From positions 434,001 through 498,000 of the forward strand of contig NZ_JAPWGL010000002.1 of the NCBI RefSeq assembly GCF_027213645.1: a DNA stretch of 64,000 nt, in the 5' to 3' direction. Positions 28,201-35,863 of this stretch are shown here, one piece after another; position 1 is the stretch's first letter, and the number at the start of each line of letters is the position of its first letter. A program made the translations under genes and the position numbers. The notes beneath the pieces were generated by a model. It saw nothing but the letters and a program-made list of their open reading frames with translations, was not told the DNA's origin and did no database searches. The DNA is from Pedobacter rhodius (GTDB taxonomy: Bacteria > Bacteroidota > Bacteroidia > Sphingobacteriales > Sphingobacteriaceae).

Positions 28201-28654
28201 TTATATATACCGTTGCACCAATAAGCGGCGTATTATCGTTTGCTGATAAAACCGTTCCTTTGATAACATCGGCACGATTTCCACTTCTTGTATCAACAAT
28301 AACATACTGCGAATCGCTGATTTTGTTAAAATCCAGCAATAAACCATTCAAGCTCAATGTTAAAGCTGTGGTTGCATCAGCAACCGACATAATTTGCGAC
28401 TGGCTGACATTTGTTAATTTATTTTCAAGTATACCTTCTTTATAGGCGATTTTAATATCAAACTTATTTTTAATAAGTTCAATTGCATTTTTTAACGAAA
28501 TTTTAACTTCAGTTGCTAATTGGGGTACTTTAACCTGTTTGGAACGGGTCATATTTCTGGCCATTAGCTGAGCAGAGCAAAAAAAGGCGCATGCACTGAA
28601 CAGCATAGTAAGGCAACAGTATTTAACTGCCCTGCTAAAGTAGAGTAATCTCAT
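25238..28654 (-). CDS. SusC/RagA TonB-linked outer-membrane porin with STN domain
   Basis: The 1138-residue protein has a signal peptide, an STN domain (about 50-120, FDIKIAYKEGILENKL), and a carboxypeptidase-regulatory-like domain (about 130-210). A plug with EVVVTALGIKKESKSLG and PLYVVNGMPIDN precedes a 22-strand barrel ending in Phe (LMVKF). The STN domain is diagnostic of transducing SusC proteins, which contact a FecR anti-sigma factor; fecR and sigma genes are directly upstream. It imports oligosaccharides with energy from TonB. A 34-bp palindrome separates it from fecR. Confidence 0.95.
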   Translation of the reverse strand: MRLLYFSRAVKYCCLTMLFSACAFFCSAQLMARNMTRSKQVKVPQLATEVKISLKNAIELIKNKFDIKIAYKEGILENKLTNVSQSQIMSVADATTALTLSLNGLLLDFNKISDSQYVIVDTRSGNRADVIKGTVLSANDNTPLIGATVYIKGTKTGSSTDAQGQFSITIPANLKGQAIVLTIASVGYESLDLPVSDINAPVSIKLKESNSNLNEVVVTALGIKKESKSLGYAITEVKGSEFTQARENNIANALTGKVAGVNATGLSTGPGGSSRVIIRGNTSFNGNNQPLYVVNGMPIDNTVPGGSATTNGITTNVDRGDGISSINPDDIETITVLKGGAAAALYGSRASNGVILITTKKGVKQRGIGIDYNSTYTIENAINDNDYQYEYGQGLGGVKPLTKNDAIATGRLSFGAKIDGSDYVAADGLTHPYSAVTNNIQNFYSTGTNFTNTIAFSGGTDGIVYRLSLADLDSKGILSSTKFKRQTANLNINAKISDKIRVEGLAQYNLERGYGRTSAGDALGNPNWTPYEVANTVDVRWLAPGYDAAGNQTPWNDAGIATNGYFVMNKYVQNDTKNRFIGQGSITYDVVKNFSLKGVISRDFYNYDYVNILPTGDIYIPNGEYAAIKSDVSETNALLTGNYKTRIAQKFGISILGGANSRRFVNKQLNMNGSNFTIPYFYSYSNLATATTTPTTSRSRINSVFGSADFDYKSILFLTYTARNDWFSTLSPENNSILYQSLGGSFVVSDAFKLPSSIDIFRLKGSWAEVGGGEADPYKINLSYSNVPSSGLPLQNVTTNNITNPNLKPYTMTTYEGGFELKMFKGRLGLDFTAYTRKTTNDILNAAISSTSGYSNAVLNVGELQNKGIEFLLTGSPVSGEKFGWNISYNIAYNKSKVIKLVDGTNTFQVANSVGNWGYINQTVGSSYGTIVGTRMLRNAAGQIVYNSTTNRPVATGLQELGDGVPPLTMGLNQDFRFGNFTFSFLLDGKFGNKILSIKEVYATRLGLLKSTLPGRENGLTLTGVDQAGNPYSAVIPVSNLRAYYNDLRAYSELFVHDGSFIKLRQAILSYNIPVKDFKLVKIQSASLSFVARNILTLYKKTDNFDPESSFTNGNAQGFESIGLPRTRTFGMNLMVKF

Positions 28655-28693
28655 AATTTGTTTAGTTAAATTGGTTTATTTAGTTGATTTGTT

Positions 28694-28727
28694 TGTTATT
28701 GACTTTAAGCGCTTAAATTCAATAACA
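28694..28727. promoter_or_regulatory. 34-bp near-perfect palindrome between fecR and susC
   Basis: The left half TGTTATTGACTTTAAGC mirrors the right half GCTTAAATTCAATAACA with 16 of 17 pairs complementary. The centre is TTTAAGCGCTTAAA. It starts three bases after the fecR stop codon in transcription order. No T-run follows on either strand, so it is not a standard terminator. It could be a dyad operator or an RNA-processing stem. Confidence 0.7.
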
Positions 28728-28730
28728 GGA

Positions 28731-29750
28731 TTATTCTTTAATGGTAATGTTTTTATTTTCAGTTTCTATGTTAAGGTGTAAGGTTGTTTTTAATATTCGA
28801 ATGAGGTCATTAACATCATTTACACTGATCTCTCCTTCTATTTTCTGCTTACTTAATTTTTCGTCAATGTTAACATGATATCCTAAATCATCTGTCAAAA
28901 CAAGACTGATGTCTTCCAGCGTTGCATTTTTAAATACCAGTTGACGAGTTGTCCAGGCAGTTAAACGCTCCGGATCCTCAAGTTTTTGGTGGATTAAGTT
29001 GTTTCCTTCCCCATGTTTTACAAAATCGCCTGGCGCCATGATAAACTGTTTCTTAACTTTAGTTAAGTCTTTATAATCAATGCGGATTTTCCCGCTTAAT
29101 AAGCCTACACTAGTTTTCTCATGTCTGTTTCTAACGTTAAAAACTGTACCTAAAACCTCGATGTTTATATCGCTGCAATGAACGATAAACTTCTCTTCAG
29201 GTTTGATGTTATTTGTATCTATATTAAGGTGTTTAACTTTAAAGAGTGCTTCACCGTCAATCCAAACTTCTCTGATTCCTTTATTAAAATTTTTAGCATA
29301 GGTAATTTTAGAATTTCCGTTTAGCGTTACCTCAGATCCATCAGGCAAGACAACTGTTCTTATTTTTCCAAAATCTGTTTCCCGGATTTCTTTATTAATG
29401 AAATTATTATAGATAAATACAGATAAGAATATGACTGTAAATGCCGCAGCCACTTTAAGAAAAAGCGGAAATTTAATTATTTTTCGGGATTGCTTCTGAT
29501 TGGAAATTGTTGAAGTAATTCTATCGAATACTTTAGCTTGTGCACTTTCATTGAAAAATGTATCCTGCGTACGGTAAGTTATGATGGCATTAAATGCAGT
29601 TTCAGCAATTTTAGTTCGCTGCGGATAGTCTGTTTTAAATTTATTCCAAGCCGCTAAATCTGATTTTTTTTGCTCATTAACGAATTGCAAAAATGCATCA
29701 TCATTTAGAAAATCTTCAAAACTGTAATTAATATATTTTAAAAAATCCAT
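28731..29750 (-). CDS. FecR family anti-sigma factor
   Basis: The 339-residue protein has an N-terminal cytoplasmic part of about 95 residues and one membrane span (about 98-122, FLKVAAAFTVIFLSVFIY). The periplasmic FecR domain (about 130-240, FGKIRTVVLPDGSEVTLNGN) and C-terminal DUF4974-type domain follow. It holds the ECF sigma factor inactive until the STN domain of SusC signals substrate transport. It lies between its sigma gene and its SusC. Confidence 0.93.
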   Translation of the reverse strand: MDFLKYINYSFEDFLNDDAFLQFVNEQKKSDLAAWNKFKTDYPQRTKIAETAFNAIITYRTQDTFFNESAQAKVFDRITSTISNQKQSRKIIKFPLFLKVAAAFTVIFLSVFIYNNFINKEIRETDFGKIRTVVLPDGSEVTLNGNSKITYAKNFNKGIREVWIDGEALFKVKHLNIDTNNIKPEEKFIVHCSDINIEVLGTVFNVRNRHEKTSVGLLSGKIRIDYKDLTKVKKQFIMAPGDFVKHGEGNNLIHQKLEDPERLTAWTTRQLVFKNATLEDISLVLTDDLGYHVNIDEKLSKQKIEGEISVNDVNDLIRILKTTLHLNIETENKNITIKE

Positions 29751-29819
29751 AGGAGAAAGATGTTATATCTCCTATATACACAGACCCCAATAAATTATCC
29801 CTTCCTTTTTGAAAAAAAA

Positions 29820-30446
29820 TTAATTTATTTTTGAAATCGCGCTTTCTGATAGCGTGAGACACAAAATAATTAACAAATCGGAATGTTTTATTTTTTCCTG
29901 AAGTTTACCGACCGCTTTATAGAGCAGTTTATACGCAGAATTTATATTCAAGTTCATAATATCAGCGATTTCCTCGTAGCTCAGGTTTTCGTAGAACTTC
30001 AGATAGATGATTTCCTGTTGCCTTGCCGGTAAACTTTGTACAGCTTCTTTTATTTTTCTTTGCAAAGCTTTTTCCGACTCATTCTCAATTAAAATTGTAT
30101 CAAAAGAAACTTCGAAATTAAATGGGTAATCCTCATCAGATTCTATATTTACAAATCTTTGTTGCTTATCCAGCTTCCTGAATAAAAGATTCCGGAGTGA
30201 TTTGTACAAATAATTTTTAACGGAAACGGGATTTGCCAACTGTTCTCTTTTATTCCAGAGGTTTACAAATAAGTCGTGTACCGCATCTTCAATCATACTG
30301 CTATCCCGTGTAAATTTATAGCCATAGTTATTTAATATTTTAAAATGACTATTGTAGAGTTGTTTATATGCTTCCCAATCCCCTTTTTTAAAGGCGTTCC
30401 ATTCCATATTACTGGCTTCATTATCCGGAATATGGTTAAATGACAT
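29820..30446 (-). CDS. ECF RNA polymerase sigma factor, FecI-like (Bacteroidota type)
   Basis: The 208-residue sigma-70-family protein has region 2 (about 30-95, AVHDLFVNLWNKREQL) and region 4 (about 140-195, LPARQQEIIYLKFYENLSYE, then a helix-turn-helix). A short hydrophobic C-terminal tail follows. It should direct RNA polymerase to the susC operon when released by FecR. A consensus -7 box lies just upstream, implying basal housekeeping-promoter expression of the sigma-fecR pair. Confidence 0.93.
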   Translation of the reverse strand: MSFNHIPDNEASNMEWNAFKKGDWEAYKQLYNSHFKILNNYGYKFTRDSSMIEDAVHDLFVNLWNKREQLANPVSVKNYLYKSLRNLLFRKLDKQQRFVNIESDEDYPFNFEVSFDTILIENESEKALQRKIKEAVQSLPARQQEIIYLKFYENLSYEEIADIMNLNINSAYKLLYKAVGKLQEKIKHSDLLIILCLTLSESAISKIN

Positions 30447-30472
30447 ATAAAATAATTTGCATCAAAGTTAAA

Positions 30473-30480
30473 AAATGATG
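30473..30480 (-). promoter_or_regulatory. -7 box of the ECF sigma gene
   Basis: On the minus strand TAACTTTG matches TAnnTTTG exactly, 27 bases before the sigma ATG. No obvious -33 TTG box was found. Confidence 0.5.
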
Positions 30481-30591
30481 ATGGTAAAGGTTTTAAATAT
30501 TGAAAAAATCTTGTCAGTTAAAGAATTTAGTTAAAAATATTAAAATTCGTCCTGATTTGTATGCCTGTAATGTTATATAAATCAAATGGAA

Positions 30592-33261
30592 TTATTTTAT
30601 TTCGAATGTAAATTCGCCGGCCCTAACATCAATTTGATTATTAATTGCCTTACCGTTAAGATAAGCTTTTTTCCCTGCGATAACCGGGATTTCGACACTT
30701 GCAGTTGAATTTGCCGGAATAATAACATGATAGCTGATTTTGTTAGCTGTTTTTTTCCATGATGATAAAATCTGACCATGGGGCCCTTTATAAGATGCTT
30801 CAAAATGTGTTAATCCGTCAACGAAATGAGGCCGTAACAAAATGTTTTTAAATCCCGGATGTTGTTCATCAATTTTGATTCCGGCAATTCCTTTAAAAAA
30901 CCAGGCACCGATTTCACCAAACATCATATGGTTATCTGAAATGTCTCTGGTTGCGTTAATGTCCCAGTTTTCGTGTAAAGTGGTTGCCCCGTTTACAATC
31001 CACCAGCCCCATCCCGGGTAGGTATCCTGAGTTGCCAATTTATAGGCCATATTACTATGACCGTTGTCGCTCAGGGCATTTAAAACCGATTTTGCGCCCA
31101 ATACACCAACATCGATATGCATTCCATCTGCCTTTACCCGTGCAGCCAGGTTATCGGCAACAATTTGTCTCGATTCCTCGGGAACTATATTCCATTGTAA
31201 CGCCATCGAGAGTTCAGTTTGAATGCCTGTACCATAAATACCTGTAGCTTTATTAAAAAATTTAGCGTTTATTGCCTGTTTAATTTTTTCAGCAAGAGCG
31301 CGATATTGTAAGTAATCATTTTGATTACCGAAAAGTTTAGCAGCTTTCGCCAAAATATCAGCATCAATATAGAAATAAATTGACGAAGTGTACTCCAAAT
31401 CTGAGGTCGATTTAACTGGAACCCAATCTCCTCTCCCGAAAGTTGTTAAATAATTTTTACTTGTTCCTTCAACATAGTCTACATAACTTTTGATGCTCCG
31501 GTAATTATCTTTCAACAGTTTACTATCCCCATAAAACATATAAATATTCCATGGAATAATGGCTATTGTACTGGTCCAGTCGGTGCCATTTGCGGTACCA
31601 TATCCCCAGCCTCCTGTGGGAATAATATCTGGTAAAACACCGTTCGGTTGTTGTTCATCCCGATGGTCGGCCATCCATTTTTCATAAATCGTAATCCCGT
31701 CAAAATTATAAAGCCCCGTTTCTATTGCAAAATGACCGTCGCCTGTCCAGCCATTTTTCTCTCTTTGCGGACAATCTGTAGGAAATCCGTACAGATTAGA
31801 TAGGTAAGAATTATTCGTAGCCCACCACAACTTATTTACAAGCGTACTGGATGAAGAAATTTGACCTACAGAAGGTACGTTACTATGCATAAAGTATCCA
31901 ACCAAACTTTTTTCAGTCAGATTTATTGGTGCAGAACTGTTTACTTCAATATATTGAAAACCTTTATAATTAAACAGCGGCATAAATTCTTCTTCACCTT
32001 CGCCTTTTAAAATAAATATATCCGTTTGAAAGGGATCTGATTTATCTTTTGGCCTATGGTAAACATCTATATTTGACATATCAGTATGGCCGTTAGCATA
32101 CAAACGTTCTGCATGCCTTAAATGAATTACCGTTCCCTTTTCACCTTTAACCTTTATTTTGCTTACACCTGCGATGTTTCTCCCCAAATCAAAAACATAA
32201 GTGGTGTCATCGAATTTGCGCATGGTTTTCACGGTAATTTCTTCGGCGTTTGTAATTGGATGCATCACCTGTGCTACAATATTTTTTGATGGAGCAGCCC
32301 TTAATGTTACACCATGCCATTTTGAATCCTCAAAATCTGCAGTATTCCAGCCTTTTTGTTCTAAACGGGCATCGTAATGCTCGGCGGTGTAAATGCTGTT
32401 GGAAATAATCGGCCCTAAGCTTGTTTTCCAATCTGAACCTGATTTAATAATTTCGACAGTACCATCTGAATAAGTTATTCTTAAATCAAAACAGAACGTG
32501 GGCCGCGCCCGCCAGGGTGCCTTATCGAAATTCCAAACCGCTAAAGATTGATGGTTATACCAGCCATTTCCGAGTAGAACACCAACCGCATTATTCCCCT
32601 GTTTAATGTAAGCAGTAACATCATAACTTACATATAAGTTCCTCCTGTCAAAGCGGGTGTACATTGGATCAAGGCGGTGATTACCAACCTTTTTGCCATT
32701 TAAATATAATTCATATAAACCTGCTGCTGCCAGGTATGCCCTTGCTGATTTAACCGGTTTGGCCGGTTGAAAAACCTTTCTGAAATAAGGAGCAGGCAGT
32801 ATATTTATATCATTTCTATCGCTAATCCACGTGCCTTTCCAATTTTCTGTTAGCATCACCCCCATTTCAAAATTCGATGATACAATCTTTACCGGTTTAC
32901 CATCTTTGTCCCAAAGCTCAAGTCGCCAGTAATACTTAGTAAAAGGACGAAGAGCCGATCCATTATAAGTTATTAAATTATTGGAAGATCTGACTTTGCC
33001 TGAATCCCAATAAATACTTGTTTTGTTTAGCAATTGAACAGAATCAGTGCCAACAGATATACGATAAGCTTGCTGGAACGCACCTTGTCTGTTATCGTTC
33101 ATTAACCAGGAAAGACGCGGTTTTGGATTATCAACACCAATAGGCCTGACCAGGTACTCACACTTTAATTCAGCTGGCTGGGCGGCAAAGGCTGCGTTAT
33201 TTACAAAAAAAATACTCAGCCTTAAAATTGTAAAAGCTAAAATTGGTTTTGTTATTTTCAT
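30592..33261 (-). CDS. GH78 alpha-L-rhamnosidase, secreted
   Basis: From the ATG at 33261 (MKITKPILAFTILRL) the protein has 889 residues with a signal peptide ending NNAAFA. N-terminal beta domains (rhamnosidase N, Bac_rhamnosid) precede the (alpha/alpha)6 barrel. The barrel has the family signature TDCPQREKNGWTGDGHFA with its acidic catalytic residues, and HENWDINATRDISDNHMMF. It removes terminal alpha-L-rhamnose from plant or bacterial glycans. It is upstream of the sigma gene on the same strand, so it is probably a separate transcript of the same locus. Confidence 0.94.
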   Translation of the reverse strand: MKITKPILAFTILRLSIFFVNNAAFAAQPAELKCEYLVRPIGVDNPKPRLSWLMNDNRQGAFQQAYRISVGTDSVQLLNKTSIYWDSGKVRSSNNLITYNGSALRPFTKYYWRLELWDKDGKPVKIVSSNFEMGVMLTENWKGTWISDRNDINILPAPYFRKVFQPAKPVKSARAYLAAAGLYELYLNGKKVGNHRLDPMYTRFDRRNLYVSYDVTAYIKQGNNAVGVLLGNGWYNHQSLAVWNFDKAPWRARPTFCFDLRITYSDGTVEIIKSGSDWKTSLGPIISNSIYTAEHYDARLEQKGWNTADFEDSKWHGVTLRAAPSKNIVAQVMHPITNAEEITVKTMRKFDDTTYVFDLGRNIAGVSKIKVKGEKGTVIHLRHAERLYANGHTDMSNIDVYHRPKDKSDPFQTDIFILKGEGEEEFMPLFNYKGFQYIEVNSSAPINLTEKSLVGYFMHSNVPSVGQISSSSTLVNKLWWATNNSYLSNLYGFPTDCPQREKNGWTGDGHFAIETGLYNFDGITIYEKWMADHRDEQQPNGVLPDIIPTGGWGYGTANGTDWTSTIAIIPWNIYMFYGDSKLLKDNYRSIKSYVDYVEGTSKNYLTTFGRGDWVPVKSTSDLEYTSSIYFYIDADILAKAAKLFGNQNDYLQYRALAEKIKQAINAKFFNKATGIYGTGIQTELSMALQWNIVPEESRQIVADNLAARVKADGMHIDVGVLGAKSVLNALSDNGHSNMAYKLATQDTYPGWGWWIVNGATTLHENWDINATRDISDNHMMFGEIGAWFFKGIAGIKIDEQHPGFKNILLRPHFVDGLTHFEASYKGPHGQILSSWKKTANKISYHVIIPANSTASVEIPVIAGKKAYLNGKAINNQIDVRAGEFTFEIK

Positions 33262-33565
33262 AATTGATAAGCTAGAAGATAAAAACAAAAGTTTTATCTT
33301 AATAACAGGCGACTAAGATAGCAGAATTATATTTTTTTAAATGACGATAATTAAAATCAACGTTGCGTAAATTTTCTCAAAAAGTATTGATCCGGTGAGT
33401 TGTTCCAGCTAATGTTAAAGTACTGCACTTAAGCTGAAATATTTCTACTATAGATTCTATTTGAAGAGGAATTAAAGGGCTTTAACACGGTAAAATCAGA
33501 TAAACTCAATATATTCTGAAAAAACACCTGCTAACCTGACTGGAAAATTAAATTATAACAGGAAT

Positions 33566-33808
33566 TTAAATTGAGTTTTTGGTTTTCTTTAATTCAGATT
33601 CGATTTTATTAATCAGTGCGCTTTTACCCTTATCATATGTTGATATGTCTGAAAAGTCTTTAATGATATTAGAAATACTTTCATCTGCATCATTTTCTGA
33701 TATTTTTTTGAAATCAGCTGCCGCTTTATAAGCATCCATATCTCCAAATCCTCTAAGCTGCTTAACCCGGGTTAAAAATGTTTTAAGATCTGTTTTGCGC
33801 TTTTCCAT
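33566..33808 (-). CDS. Hypothetical protein, 80 residues
   Basis: I do not recognise it. It is a small, highly charged, mostly helical soluble protein (MEKRKTDLKTFLTRVKQLRG at the start) with no signal or membrane segment. It is flanked by AT-rich non-coding sequence. The charged composition and regular codon use suggest a real gene. Confidence 0.55.
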   Translation of the reverse strand: MEKRKTDLKTFLTRVKQLRGFGDMDAYKAAADFKKISENDADESISNIIKDFSDISTYDKGKSALINKIESELKKTKNSI

Positions 33809-34092
33809 TAATACACAAAATTAAAATTTTTACTCATTAATCATACAGAAATAGGAATTATTTTATTAATATTCTTTCTTTTAACCGATTTCCGAAAAAA
33901 AGCCATATCTGCTTCGTTAAGAACTGTCGAATCAACTCAAAAATTTATAGCCCAATTAATTTGGAATTTTATATATAGAAACCAAATATGAAAAAACCAA
34001 TGCGGTAAATTCAAAATAATTTTTGAAAATGATGATTTATATTTTACTTTGCAAAACAAAGTACTTTTAAAAAAATAAATTAATTATTTCAT

Positions 34093-34584
34093 ATGGTTAC
34101 GCTAGACCAAAAATTAAGACTACGTTCTAAAACTTACATCGCTATCATAATCATTGGATTGGCAGTGAGTGGATTAACCGCATTTCCACTGGAAACAGAA
34201 ATTGCTTTCCTGGTTAAACACAATGAAACCTTTCCTGTCGCACTTCAAGTATGGTTTTTAACTGTTTATCAGGCTCTAAAAAGCACCAATGTAGATTATC
34301 CTTTTTTAAATTATGGTACAGATTGGTTAGCTTTTGCTCATATTATGCTGGCTATTCTTTTTATCGGAGTGCTAAAAGATCCTAAAAAAAATAAATGGAT
34401 TATCCAGTTCGGTATAATTTGCTGCTTATCAGTTATCCCGTTGGCACTAATTGCCGGAAACATCCGTCAAATCCCACTATTTTGGCAAATAATCGATTGC
34501 TCTTTCGGACTATTCGGAATTATTCCGCTGATTCTGTGCCTTAGAGACATAAAAAAAATTGAAGCTTTGGAAACGAATTGTTAA
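34093..34584 (+). CDS. Four-helix integral membrane protein, unknown function
   Basis: The 163-residue protein has four clear membrane spans: about 14-33 (TYIAIIIIGLAVSGLTAFPL), 72-90, 99-121 and 131-150. It starts with a short basic N-terminus. No catalytic motif is recognised. Its stop codon lies two bases before the ATG of the DUF2236 gene, so the two are probably cotranscribed. Confidence 0.7.
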   Translation: MVTLDQKLRLRSKTYIAIIIIGLAVSGLTAFPLETEIAFLVKHNETFPVALQVWFLTVYQALKSTNVDYPFLNYGTDWLAFAHIMLAILFIGVLKDPKKNKWIIQFGIICCLSVIPLALIAGNIRQIPLFWQIIDCSFGLFGIIPLILCLRDIKKIEALETNC

Positions 34585-34586
34585 CC

Positions 34587-35341
34587 ATGAATTTTGTAAA
34601 TAACTCTTCCGTAGTTAGAAAAATATGGGGAAGTACCGATACCGTGCTTTTTATTTTTGCCGGTGCCGCAGCGGAATTTAGCTTAAATAAAGCCGTTGAT
34701 TGGTTATACTTTACCGGTAAACTCCCAAAAGATCCGCTGGGAAGATTATTTTCGACAGTTGTTTACGCGCAAAGAATAGTTTTTTCAACATTGGATGAAG
34801 CCAACCAGTCGATAGATCAAATCGCGACGATACATAAACAGATTGAAGCCGCAAGAAAAACCGAAATTCCGGACTGGGCCTACAGAGATGTTCTGTTTAT
34901 GCTAATTAATTATTCTATCCGCGCTTTTGAGTTTTAGAAAGAAGGCTTACTTTAACAGAAAAAGAGGAAATATTTAATACTTTTTTTAAGGTTGGCGTAA
35001 GAATGAAAATAAAGGGGTTACCAACCGGATTTAAGGATTGGCAAATAATGCATAAACAACAATTACAGCAGAACCTGATTTATAGTCACTTTTCGGAAGA
35101 TCTGTTTAAACAATACCAAAAGCATTTAGGTTGGTACAGGTTTTCACTGATGACGGGGGTGCAAGGCCTTCTAGTACCGGCTGAAGTAGGCAAATTACTT
35201 CGGTTAAAAAAAGGAAAACGGATAGGTTTTACCCTTTGGATATATAAAGCATCGAGAAAGTATAAAATAAGCAGGCATTTGAGAAATTTATTGCTCCCTG
35301 CAAAATATAAAGAACAAATTTTGAGTTTGGAAAGATTTTGA
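34587..35341 (+). pseudogene. DUF2236 / MpaB-type oxygenase family gene, frameshifted
   Basis: The first frame (34587-34937) reads MNFVNNSSVVRKIWGSTDTV and onward to RAFEF-stop. The continuation is in another frame from about 34934 (VLERRLTLTEKEEIFNTFF) to 35341. Joined, the roughly 250-residue product fits DUF2236: PLGRLFSTVVYAQRIVFST, then IHKQIEAARKTEIPDWAYRD, then RAFE-VLERRLT, which in intact members is continuous. Adding one base at GAG/TTTTAG near 34931-34936 restores the frame. Either a real one-base deletion or a sequencing error explains it. Codon use is intact on both sides, so any decay is recent. Confidence 0.8.
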
Positions 35342-35472
35342 ACTTTTAAAAACCAATTAATCATAACTACTTAATGAAGATGCGGTCTGATGATTATGTT
35401 TCACGAAACAGTTTAAATAAGATTTTGGTTGGTGAGAAATCGATTGCCAAAGCTAATGAAGAATCAGCTTCG

Positions 35473-35783
35473 CATCCGATAACTATCGGATGACGAGTTA
35501 AGGGAACGTCAATTTAAGATTGACGTTGGTGAGACACTAACCGATAGATTATTGGTTTTTAATGATTTAAACTCAATAATTGTTTTTGATTAAGGTATTA
35601 AGTGATGTTTCAACTCTTCCGAACACTTATGGTGCCGCAGGCTTAACATTTCGGTCGGTGAGACACCAACCGCTAGGTTAAAAAAAATTTCCATCCTGAG
35701 CTAGCTTGCACTGATCGAAGTCGATTGAAGGAGAAATATTTTTTGTTATCGACTATAAAAAGGTCTTAGACAGGCTCAGCATG
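35473..35783. repeat. Cluster of intergenic hairpin repeats
   Basis: The 522-bp gap 35342-35863 has no gene but several repeat modules. Hairpin CATCCGAT-AACT-ATCGGATG is at 35473-35492. Hairpin AACGTCAAT-TTAAG-ATTGACGTT is at 35505-35527. Two copies of a 24-bp element beginning GGTGAGACAC lie at 35528-35551 and 35657-35680, 21 of 24 bases alike. A long inverted pair, CATCCTGAGC (35692) and GCTCAGCATG (35774), follows. The modules resemble dispersed intergenic repeats of Bacteroidota. Confidence 0.7.
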
Positions 35784-35863
35784 ACATAATGATCAACAGG
35801 TAAGTCGGATTTCATACAAAGACGAAGGCTTATCTAATCCGGATAAGCCTTCGTTGGAAATGG

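Noticed and set aside
33358..33365. CAACGTTG palindrome upstream of the GH78 gene
   Set aside because: Only eight bases, expected by chance, and without flanking symmetry.
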